Source: an uncultured Bacillota bacterium
GTDB taxonomy: Bacteria > Bacillota_I > Bacilli_A > RF39 > UBA660
Assembly: GCA_947176475.1 (NCBI GenBank)
Contig: CAMWQX010000086.1
Coordinates: 1 to 5,762 of the forward strand
Reading direction: 5' to 3'
DNA length: 5,762 nt
Positions within the stretch are counted from its first letter, which is position 1, and each line of letters begins with the position of its first letter. Below the pieces are notes generated by a model that saw nothing but the letters and a program-made list of their open reading frames with translations, was not told the origin of the DNA and did no database searches. Both the position numbers and the translations under genes were made by a program. Shown piece after piece: positions 1 to 5,472 of this stretch.

Positions 1-637
1 TAATAAATATAACTAAAACATATTTATAGCTATATCCTTTTTTTATTTCTTCTATTACCTTAGTAACTTGATCAATTTGCTCACGACTTTGTTGATATTC
101 TTTATTATCTTTTAATTCTTCTCCAATTAAGTCTTCTACTTCAGGTATTTTTTCAACTATTTTAGGAACATATCTGTTAATTGATTCATGAACCTTTTTT
201 ATGTCCTTATCAGAAACTTTTTTATCAATATTAATTTCGTTTTTATTAACACTTGCAACTATGGAATCAAAACTCTTAATGAGAAGATCAGTTAGTTCTT
301 TAGAATCAATAACAGGTAAATCCTTTTCATATAATACATAATCGACAGCACTTGATGCATAATCACCTAAGTATTCTTTAATTTCTTCATTTTCAATGAC
401 ATAATTAACATATTCTTTAGGGATTCCACTCTTTTCTAGTGAATCCGTTATTTCTTTGAAGGACTCTTCTCCAACAAGATCTTTAACTTCAATGTCCATT
501 ACAAGATTTTTAACAAGATCTTCTTTAACTAAGAATTCTGTACTGTTCATCATCGTTAAGGCAAAAAGCAATGATGCAACAACACATCCAATAATGAAAC
601 AGAATAGACTTCCAAAAAAATTTAATACATACTTCAT
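1..637 (-). CDS. Unrecognised membrane-anchored protein, 3' end cut by window edge
   Basis: I do not recognise the family. The frame is open for 212 codons from ATG at 635-637 to the left edge, with no stop, so the C-terminus is missing. The start is supported by an AGGAGTG Shine-Dalgarno sequence (645-651) seven bases upstream. Residues about 5-29 form a hydrophobic segment (FFGSLFCFIIGCVVASLLFA), either an uncleaved anchor or a signal sequence. Residues about 32-200 are charged, rich in Glu, Lys, Asp, Ile and Val, and probably mostly helical, with short repeats of the kind VKDL/VEDL. A second hydrophobic stretch begins at about residue 204 (YKYVLVIFI) and runs off the edge, so the likely layout is TM, extracellular helical domain, TM. 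It follows the ABC-F gene by 41 bases with no terminator between them. It may be co-transcribed with abc-F or use the weak promoter at 666-671. No enzymatic motif is visible. Confidence 0.8.
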   Translation of the reverse strand, partial: MKYVLNFFGSLFCFIIGCVVASLLFALTMMNSTEFLVKEDLVKNLVMDIEVKDLVGEESFKEITDSLEKSGIPKEYVNYVIENEEIKEYLGDYASSAVDYVLYEKDLPVIDSKELTDLLIKSFDSIVASVNKNEINIDKKVSDKDIKKVHESINRYVPKIVEKIPEVEDLIGEELKDNKEYQQSREQIDQVTKVIEEIKKGYSYKYVLVIFI

Positions 638-665
638 AATACTTCACTCCTAAATAAATTGTATC

Positions 666-671
666 ATTATA
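666..671 (-). promoter_or_regulatory. Possible -10 box for the left-edge membrane protein gene
   Basis: A perfect TATAAT lies on the minus strand in the 41-base gap between the ABC-F stop and the next start, about 29 bases before the ATG. No good -35 box sits 16-18 bases upstream (the best is TTAATT, 3 of 6), and there is no extended TG motif. In DNA this AT-rich it could be chance. It matters because no terminator separates the two genes. Confidence 0.35.
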
Positions 672-678
672 TTTTTAT

Positions 679-2187
679 TTAATCTAGATAATTAATTTTA
701 GATAAACCATTTTCCGTTAATTCATATACTTCGTCGATAACTTCTTTGAGGTATTTACGATCATGAGAGACACTGATAATGGTTCCATTAAAATCTCTTA
801 ATACTCGTCTAATGACAGGATTAGAAAGTGGACTTACATTACGTGTTGGTTCATCAAGAAGCAAGACATTGCACTTTTCTAAAACTAATTTTATTAAAAA
901 TAATTTTGCTTTTGTTCCGTTACTTAAACGAGATATTTTGCTAGTCATCTCTTCACGAGTAAAATTCATATTCCCAAGATACATACGCGCTTTGGTAATA
1001 TTATCTTGGTTTTTATCGGCTAAAAATTCAAGAACATATTCATAGTTATTTAAAATATCGCCATAATCTTGAGGCATATACCCAAGTTTTATGTCATATC
1101 GATTTTTTAAATTTTCGTATATTAATTTAATTAATGTCGATTTACCTACCCCATTTTTGCCAATGATACAAAGATGGGTATTACCTACAATGTCTAGTTC
1201 AATATTTTGTGCTAAAGTTTTTTCTCCGATTTTTAGTTCAGGAATATTAAGTTCAATTATGCCCTTTGATTTAGGAATATCAACTTCTTCAAAGGCAAAA
1301 TTAATACTTTCTTCGACAGCAGGTATTTCGGTTAATTCTGTTTTGTCTAATCTTGCCTCTTGGGATTTTAAGGATTTCATCTTCTTTTTTAAAAGACGTG
1401 CTCCATGAGGATCAGCTCGACTTATGGTATTTTGCTCATGTTCAACAGATTGCATTATCTCTCTTAAACGTTCTTGTTTTTTATTGAATTCTCTTTTTTC
1501 TGATTTAGCTATTTGTGTCTGTTTGTCAATGGCACGCAAACGATTTTCAACATATTCATCATAGCCAATTTTTAATAAAGTATGACGACATTCCTGTTTT
1601 TTCTTTACTTGCTCAATATGCAAAATCATATTAGCGGTATTGGCTAAAAGGGTTTCATCATGTGATACATAGACTATTGGCATATTCTCCCCGTTAATGA
1701 ATTGTTCTAACCATTTTAAAGTATCAATATCTAAATCATTAGTTGGTTCATCTAAAAAGAGAATATCATATTCTTCTAATAATAAATTGAGAATACTTAT
1801 CTTTACTCTTTCGCCACCTGAAAGCGTCGACATTTCTTGTTCAAGTAAATCATCGCGGATATTTAAGGTTTCTAAATACTTATAAAATTTATTTATTTTG
1901 TTGTAATAATCTTCATCATCTTTAAATAGAAAATCATATACTTTTTTTTGCAAGTTTTCTTCACTTAGAGATTGTTCTAAGTAACCTATACGATTACCTT
2001 TGAAATCTAAACTTCCTTTAATAGTAGCATAGTCACACACTCCTAAAAGAGATTTTAAAAGTGTGGATTTACCATTTCCTTCTTCGCCAATAATGGCAAG
2101 TTTATCTCCTTTGTTTAGGGTAAGAGATAACCCTTTAATCAAATAATGTGTAGATATCATTATATCTACATTTTTTGCTTCTAACAT
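679..2187 (-). CDS. ABC-F ATPase, ribosomal protection (antibiotic resistance) type
   Basis: A 502-residue protein with two ABC domains and no membrane segments, the usual length and plan of antibiotic-resistance ABC-F proteins (Vga/Lsa/VmlR/CplR type). These bind the ribosomal E site and dislodge drugs from the peptidyl-transferase centre. Domain 1: Walker A at 34-42 (GEEGNGKST), signature LSGGE at 122-126, Walker B with catalytic Glu147 followed by PTNDLD, switch His176. Linker about 190-310: highly charged helices with the family-typical SRADPHGARLLKKKMKSLKS around 256-275; its tip is what reaches toward the drug site in the family. Domain 2: Walker A 343-351 (GKNGVGKST), an atypical signature LSNGT at 421-425, Walker B with Glu446, then PTRNVSPLSNPVIR instead of PTNHLD, a feature of the resistance-type subgroup; switch His475. 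The start is an ATG with AGGAGG (2194-2199) at 6 bases. It has its own promoter and an apparent attenuating leader. The drug spectrum cannot be read from sequence; lincosamide, pleuromutilin or streptogramin A would be the usual guess. Confidence 0.93.
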   Translation of the reverse strand: MLEAKNVDIMISTHYLIKGLSLTLNKGDKLAIIGEEGNGKSTLLKSLLGVCDYATIKGSLDFKGNRIGYLEQSLSEENLQKKVYDFLFKDDEDYYNKINKFYKYLETLNIRDDLLEQEMSTLSGGERVKISILNLLLEEYDILFLDEPTNDLDIDTLKWLEQFINGENMPIVYVSHDETLLANTANMILHIEQVKKKQECRHTLLKIGYDEYVENRLRAIDKQTQIAKSEKREFNKKQERLREIMQSVEHEQNTISRADPHGARLLKKKMKSLKSQEARLDKTELTEIPAVEESINFAFEEVDIPKSKGIIELNIPELKIGEKTLAQNIELDIVGNTHLCIIGKNGVGKSTLIKLIYENLKNRYDIKLGYMPQDYGDILNNYEYVLEFLADKNQDNITKARMYLGNMNFTREEMTSKISRLSNGTKAKLFLIKLVLEKCNVLLLDEPTRNVSPLSNPVIRRVLRDFNGTIISVSHDRKYLKEVIDEVYELTENGLSKINYLD

Positions 2188-2226
2188 ATTATGCCTCCTA
2201 ACTTTGGCATAATTAAAGTTTATGCC
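2188..2226 (-). promoter_or_regulatory. Candidate translational attenuator upstream of abc-F
   Basis: Three segments lie between the leader ORF stop and the ABC-F start. Segment 1 is GGCATAA (2220-2226), segment 2 is TTATGCC (2206-2212) and segment 3 is GGCATAAT (2188-2195). Segment 2 can pair perfectly with segment 1 (7 bp, 7-base loop) or with segment 3 (8 bp with flanking A, 10-base loop), but not both. Segment 3 includes the last GG of the AGGAGG ribosome binding site and ends next to the ATG, so 2:3 pairing would reduce initiation and 1:2 pairing would free it. A further alternative pairs AACTTT (2215-2220) with AAAGTT (2200-2205). No U-tract follows any hairpin, which argues for translational rather than transcriptional control. 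Upstream, TATTATG near 2265-2271 can also pair with CATAATA at the start site. Which state is induced is not decided by the sequence. Confidence 0.6.
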
Positions 2227-2230
2227 CGAC

Positions 2231-2251
2231 TTATTTAATAATTGTACGCAT
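2231..2251 (-). CDS. Six-codon leader peptide MRTIIK for abc-F
   Basis: ATG CGT ACA ATT ATT AAA TAA is preceded by GGAGGTG (2258-2264), a seven-base perfect match to the anti-Shine-Dalgarno, at an ideal six-base spacing. This is a stronger site than most of the full genes here have. It lies about 33 bases after the expected transcription start and 43 bases before the ABC-F start. Short leader peptides of this size control many erm, msr, vga and vml-type resistance genes through drug-induced ribosome stalling. The peptide itself does not match a leader sequence I can name. A ribosome on the stop codon would cover segment 1 of the downstream hairpins, whereas one stalled on the first codons would leave it free to pair. 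The strong site, the position and the hairpins support it; a chance six-codon ORF is the alternative. Confidence 0.65.
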   Translation of the reverse strand: MRTIIK

Positions 2252-2290
2252 CGGTTTCACCTCCATAATAAACAGCCATTTGGTGTCTTT

Positions 2291-2318
2291 ATTATAGCAT
2301 GAAAAAAGTAAATCTAAA
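2291..2318 (-). promoter_or_regulatory. Extended -10 promoter of the leader/abc-F transcript
   Basis: TGCTATAAT on the minus strand (-10 box TATAAT at 2291-2296, with the TG of an extended -10 at 2298-2299). A partial -35, TTTAGA (2313-2318, 4 of 6 matches), sits at 16-base spacing and falls inside the preceding terminator hairpin. Transcription should begin near 2284-2286, giving an untranslated leader of about 100 bases ahead of abc-F. Confidence 0.7.
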
Positions 2319-2333
2319 AATGGATTTACTTTT
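2302..2333 (-). terminator. Intrinsic terminator after the XRE regulator gene
   Basis: An 11-bp perfect stem (arms 2323-2333 and 2304-2314, core AAGTAAATC/GATTTACTT) with an 8-base loop is followed on the minus strand by a run of T (six, 2307-2302, partly within the stem). It begins immediately after the regulator's TAA (2335-2337). The stem is AT-rich but long. It isolates abc-F from upstream transcription and shares bases with the next promoter. Confidence 0.8.
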
Positions 2334-2334
2334 A

Positions 2335-2835
2335 TTAACTTATTATGAAGGCAATAGTATTACAAATAACCGCGATTAAAAACATAACACCAGAAAATAA
2401 GTCGGACTTACATTTGTTTATCTTGTATCGACTTAAGAAAGTAACGGAATCGTAAGCACATATTAAACTGACTAATGCTGATGTTGGTTTATCTTTAAAA
2501 ATAGAAATAAAGACAAGAACCATAAAGAATATAGCCATTCCTATAACTCCATTGCGCATAGTCTTTAGATTGGTATATTCCGTTAGTTTAATAATATTTT
2601 CATCTAAGTTATCTTGAGAGTTTTTTAATTTTTCACCACTCATAAGTTCATTGATAGTAATATCTAATATGGCACATAAATCTTTAAATAAAGATAGATC
2701 TGGCATATTGCGCCCTGTTTCCCAATTACTTATAGATTTTTCCGTTACTCCTAATTTTTCGGCTAATTCAGCTTGAGTTAAGTTTTTATTCTTTCGACAT
2801 TGGGCGATAAACTCCCCAATTCTTTTTTGATCCAT
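2335..2835 (-). CDS. XRE-family regulator with membrane-embedded C-terminus
   Basis: A 166-residue two-part protein. Residues about 5-62 are a Cro/C1-type helix-turn-helix (IGEFIAQCRKNKNLTQAELA, then recognition helix around VTEKSISNWETGRNMPD at 30-46), a domain that binds operator DNA as a dimer. After a polar linker (about 66-93) come two or three hydrophobic segments: about 96-113, 117-134 (this one contains Asp129) and 146-165. The protein is therefore probably tethered to the membrane with its DNA-binding domain in the cytoplasm, a layout found in several Bacillota regulators of envelope or transport genes. The ATG start has AAGGAGTG (2841-2848) five bases upstream. It lies 69 bases after cls with no clear terminator, so it may be read from the methyltransferase promoter. 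A TATAAA at 2860-2865 could be its own weak -10, without a good -35. A strong terminator ends the gene. The target is unknown; the neighbouring abc-F and cls are natural candidates. Confidence 0.88.
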   Translation of the reverse strand: MDQKRIGEFIAQCRKNKNLTQAELAEKLGVTEKSISNWETGRNMPDLSLFKDLCAILDITINELMSGEKLKNSQDNLDENIIKLTEYTNLKTMRNGVIGMAIFFMVLVFISIFKDKPTSALVSLICAYDSVTFLSRYKINKCKSDLFSGVMFLIAVICNTIAFIIS

Positions 2836-2904
2836 TTTAACACTCCTTTCACATCCAATTTTATAATGTAAAAGTTTTATTTAACAGGAAACATTCCTAG
2901 AGTT

Positions 2905-4404
2905 TTAAAATAATGGAGCAAATAATCTAAGAATAGCTTGCCAAATAGATTTGATTACACCAACTCTAGCTTCCTTATCAGTTACTTTATGACATTTGGC
3001 AATTGTCTCATCTAAATCACTTTTGATATCTTTAATACATTTAGTATCTTCTAAGTATAATCCACATTCAAAGTGAAGATATAAACTACGATAATCTAAA
3101 TTTAGAGTTCCAACGGTTGCAATATGATCATCAGATACAAATACTTTGGCATGAACAAGGCCTGGTGTGTATTTATAAATTTTTACTCCACCTCTTATTA
3201 AAATATCAACATACGATTCTGATAAAAAGTATGTTAATTTTTTATCAGGAATACCAGGTATGACGATACGAACATCAACTCCTCTTTTAGCAGCTAAGGT
3301 AAGAGCATTTATAACATCGGTATCAATAATTAAATATGGTGTTGTAATATAGACATAGTCATGAGCTTGGTTGATAATGTTAAGATAAATATCTTTACCA
3401 TTTTCTTCATTATCTAATGGCGTTTCTCCATAAGGAGCAATGTATCCAGGTAAAGTTTTTTCAGTTTTAAAAACATATTTGAACTTAGTAAAATCTTTAT
3501 CAACTTTTTTGGAAGAATTCCACATAGTTAAAAACATAACCGTATAATTCCAGATGGCATCACCAACGATTTTGACACCGGTGTCTTTCCAATGACCATA
3601 TGGACTATTGATATTGATATATTCATCAGCAATATTAACTCCGCCGGAGAATGCAACATTGCCGTCGATTACTAATATTTTACGATGATCACGATGATTC
3701 ATGATAACACCAGATATAGGATTTAATTTATTAAAAGCAATACATTTAATTCCTTTAGCTTCTAATTCTTTATAATAGTTATTGTTTAATGTTGCTATAC
3801 ATCCAGCATCATCATACATGACACGAACGTCTAATCCAGATGCAGCTTTTTCTTCTAGAATTTCAAGAATAGATGACCACATTGTTCCATAACCAATGAT
3901 AAAGAATTCCATAAAGATAAACTTCTCAGCCTTCTTTAAACTCTTAAGCATATCCTTAAACATATCTTCACCCAAGGAATAATATTTGACATCATTATTT
4001 TTCGTTACAGGATAACCCGCAAAGTCACTTATATATTTTAGACGACTATTACTCTTAAATTCTTTTTTTATTTTTTCATCTTGAACTAGATATTTCTTAC
4101 TATTCTTTTCACTAGCTACTATGCTCTTAAGAATCTTGCTGCTATATTTATTCTGACCAATAACAATATATAGTAATGTTCCAACAAATGGGAATAATAA
4201 AAGAATGATAATCCATGGTAAGGTATAAGAATAATTCTTACTATATTTAATTAAACCGAAGATGAGAACAATACGCAAGAATGCGTAGATAATATTTACT
4301 ATCCACAATTTTTCAATTAAAAACATATATATAAAGAATGTTATAGCTATTTGAAGGATTACTCCTAGTCCAACTACTATTCCTTTTTTTACTGCCTGTT
4401 TCAT
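2905..4404 (-). CDS. cls: Cardiolipin synthase (phospholipase D superfamily)
   Basis: A 499-residue protein of the usual bacterial Cls length. It condenses two phosphatidylglycerol molecules into cardiolipin plus glycerol at the inner face of the membrane. The N-terminus has hydrophobic segments at about 8-30, 36-54 and 63-83; the last (LLLFPFVGTLLYIVIG) is typical of the PLDc N-terminal domain. Two catalytic HxK(x)4D motifs are intact: His240, Lys242, Asp247 followed by SGGVN, and His418, Lys420, Asp425 followed by GTLNLDYRS. The second ends in the cardiolipin-synthase-type NLDYRS rather than a nuclease-type sequence. The ATG start has GAGGT (4410-4414) five bases upstream, and that site lies in the 12-base gap after the methyltransferase stop. 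The two are almost certainly one transcriptional unit. The assignment as cls is firm. Which paralogue it is, and whether it accepts PE or other alcohols as co-substrate, cannot be told. Confidence 0.95.
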   Translation of the reverse strand: MKQAVKKGIVVGLGVILQIAITFFIYMFLIEKLWIVNIIYAFLRIVLIFGLIKYSKNYSYTLPWIIILLLFPFVGTLLYIVIGQNKYSSKILKSIVASEKNSKKYLVQDEKIKKEFKSNSRLKYISDFAGYPVTKNNDVKYYSLGEDMFKDMLKSLKKAEKFIFMEFFIIGYGTMWSSILEILEEKAASGLDVRVMYDDAGCIATLNNNYYKELEAKGIKCIAFNKLNPISGVIMNHRDHRKILVIDGNVAFSGGVNIADEYININSPYGHWKDTGVKIVGDAIWNYTVMFLTMWNSSKKVDKDFTKFKYVFKTEKTLPGYIAPYGETPLDNEENGKDIYLNIINQAHDYVYITTPYLIIDTDVINALTLAAKRGVDVRIVIPGIPDKKLTYFLSESYVDILIRGGVKIYKYTPGLVHAKVFVSDDHIATVGTLNLDYRSLYLHFECGLYLEDTKCIKDIKSDLDETIAKCHKVTDKEARVGVIKSIWQAILRLFAPLF

Positions 4405-4416
4405 ATATTACCTCTT

Positions 4417-4974
4417 CTACTTCTTATTTTTCTTTAAAACGAAAACATATGCTGGTGGTAAATTCTTTAAGACAAATAAAATATCATGAAAAGCAAAAAA
4501 ACTCTCAAAGAATTTCTTTTTTACTTTAGAATATTGGAAGGTTATAAAGAAGCCCTTATCTAAGATTTTATTAGTTTCATTGAAAATATTAATGGAAACT
4601 TCTTTAGGTAAAGTTGTAAAAGGAAGTCCTGATACGACATAGTCAGCATATTTATGACCATGATTTTTTAATATTTTTGATGTATTTTCGGCACTATCAT
4701 TGATAATAAAAAGATTCTTAACATCTTTAAATTCTCTCTCTAAGATTTTAACAAATTCCTTATTTTGTTCGATAAGAATTAATTTAGTATCATCGCTTTT
4801 TAATCTAACTAACTCTTTAGTGAATGATCCTGTTCCTGGACCATATTCAACGATTACTTTAGCCGTTTTAAAATCAATTGGTTCCATGGTTTTTAATGCT
4901 AAGTTTTTACCACTTGGTGCTATTGCTCCAACACTTCTTGGATGTGTTATATATTGACGCAAAAATTTAAACAT
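4417..4974 (-). CDS. PmtA-like SAM-dependent phospholipid methyltransferase
   Basis: A class I SAM methyltransferase of 185 residues from the ATG at 4972-4974. I chose this start because AGGAG (4983-4987) lies eight bases upstream; a GTG at 4981-4983 would add three residues but overlaps that binding site. Motif I is EYGPGTGSF (Glu43-Phe51) and an acidic residue follows the next strand (Glu69). Motif IV is SGLPF (115-119), where KsgA/Erm rRNA dimethylases have NLPY or NIPY. The N-terminal THPRSVGAIAPSGKNLA (about 10-26) is characteristic of the PmtA phospholipid N-methyltransferase group, which methylates phosphatidylethanolamine at the membrane. Automatic pipelines often call such proteins rRNA adenine methyltransferase-like. 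There are no membrane segments, but the C-terminus is basic and aromatic (repeated KK, FFESFFAF), suiting peripheral membrane contact. It is first in a unit with cls 12 bases downstream, which supports a lipid role. The substrate in this organism is inferred. The stop is TAG. Confidence 0.85.
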   Translation of the reverse strand: MFKFLRQYITHPRSVGAIAPSGKNLALKTMEPIDFKTAKVIVEYGPGTGSFTKELVRLKSDDTKLILIEQNKEFVKILEREFKDVKNLFIINDSAENTSKILKNHGHKYADYVVSGLPFTTLPKEVSINIFNETNKILDKGFFITFQYSKVKKKFFESFFAFHDILFVLKNLPPAYVFVLKKNKK

Positions 4975-5008
4975 ATTATTCACTCCTCGTTATTTATTGC
5001 ATAAAAGT

Positions 5009-5038
5009 ATTATAACATATTTATATAAAAAATGTAGG
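5009..5038 (-). promoter_or_regulatory. Extended -10 promoter of the methyltransferase-cls unit
   Basis: TGTTATAAT on the minus strand gives a perfect -10 (5009-5014) with an extended TG. The -35 is weak: the best choice is CCTACA at 18-base spacing (5033-5038), which lies in the 3' arm of the upstream terminator. Transcription should start near 5001-5003, about 28 bases before the ATG. The weak -35 leaves room for an activator or an alternative sigma factor, but nothing shows that directly. Confidence 0.65.
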
Positions 5039-5053
5039 CATTTAAGCCTACAT
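5027..5053 (-). terminator. Intrinsic terminator closing the sigma/anti-sigma unit
   Basis: A perfect 8-bp stem, ATGTAGGC (5046-5053) with GCCTACAT (5032-5039), encloses a TTAAAT loop and is followed by a T run (5032-5027). A G-U and an A-U pair could extend it. It starts two bases after the TAA of the 138-residue protein. In the plus direction the tail is CTTTATT, so action there would be weaker, and no plus-strand gene needs it. Confidence 0.9.
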
Positions 5054-5055
5054 CT

Positions 5056-5472
5056 TTATTGTTCTTTATCTTTGATATTAAATTCTACGGTTTCCGTTAA
5101 ATCAGCACCATTATCTTCTGTTTTTACATTAATTTCATAATCGTAATTTTGTCCCTCTTCAGGAATTTCATATATAACGCCAGTATCTCCTACTTTGCAA
5201 GAAATAGATCCATCGCCTTTTTCTTTGCATGTAGCATTATAATCTTCGCCATTAACTTTTACTTTAGAAAGATTATCGATAGCTTTAGTAATGGAATTAT
5301 CCGTTAAGGCATTAACAGATACTGTTCCAATGGTTAAAACACATACTCCCATAAATCCATAAAGAATTTTTTTCATTTTAGCTTTTTTCATAGTTTCCTC
5401 TCTTTCAAAATTAGTATAACCAATTTTATCATTGGTCATCTCTAAGATTTTGTTAATATTTGTTTTAGACAT
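5056..5472 (-). CDS. Small membrane or secreted protein, putative anti-sigma factor
   Basis: A 138-residue protein I cannot assign to a named family. The role is inferred from position: its ATG (5470-5472) overlaps the end of the sigma factor gene by 8 bases, the usual layout for a cognate anti-sigma. A strong GGGAGGG Shine-Dalgarno lies inside the sigma coding region. Residues 1-34 are polar and cytoplasmic-looking, 36-55 are hydrophobic (LYGFMGVCVLTIGTVSV core), and about 57-138 is an acidic exported domain with only two cysteines outside the hydrophobic segment, Cys82 and Cys92, which could form a disulfide. Zinc-binding anti-sigma motifs (HxxxCxxC) are absent. Met28 (5389-5391) is an alternative start: it has its own AGAGG site (5397-5401) and would begin a textbook signal peptide, KKAKMKK then the hydrophobic core then V-N-A before Leu56. 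The product could thus be a single-pass anti-sigma, a secreted 83-residue protein, or both. A terminator follows the stop. Confidence 0.8.
   Translation of the reverse strand: MSKTNINKILEMTNDKIGYTNFEREETMKKAKMKKILYGFMGVCVLTIGTVSVNALTDNSITKAIDNLSKVKVNGEDYNATCKEKGDGSISCKVGDTGVIYEIPEEGQNYDYEINVKTEDNGADLTETVEFNIKDKEQ

Noticed and set aside
1..30. Possible adapter at the left edge, by analogy with the right edge
   Set aside because: The first bases do not resemble the mosaic end in either orientation, and they continue a plausible hydrophobic segment of the membrane protein.
456..653. Plus-strand ORF of 65 codons
   Set aside because: It lies opposite the well-supported minus-strand membrane protein gene, has low-complexity Ser/Thr-rich content and no ribosome binding site. 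The plus ORFs at 779-1045, 1091-1408, 1697-1885 and 4700-4957 are rejected for the same reason: they are antisense shadows of abc-F and the methyltransferase.
2885..2899. Hairpin AGGAA-TGT-TTCCT after cls as a terminator
   Set aside because: The stem is five pairs plus a G-U, the loop is three bases, and no T run follows on the minus strand. It is too weak to call.
4981..4983. GTG as the start of the methyltransferase (three residues longer)
   Set aside because: The GTG is part of the AGGAGTG binding site itself and has no separate site upstream. The ATG at 4972-4974 has that site at the ideal eight-base spacing.
444..5306. Seven copies of the 7-mer TAACGGA (minus strand at 444, 713, 2579, 2741, 5093 and 5300; plus strand at 2442), more than expected for this composition
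   Set aside because: The six minus-strand copies all fall in frame as x-Thr-Glu/Asp with ACG GAA or ACG GAT after a codon ending in TA. Codon and codon-pair preference explains them without an uptake or Chi-like signal. A genome-wide count by strand and frame would settle it.
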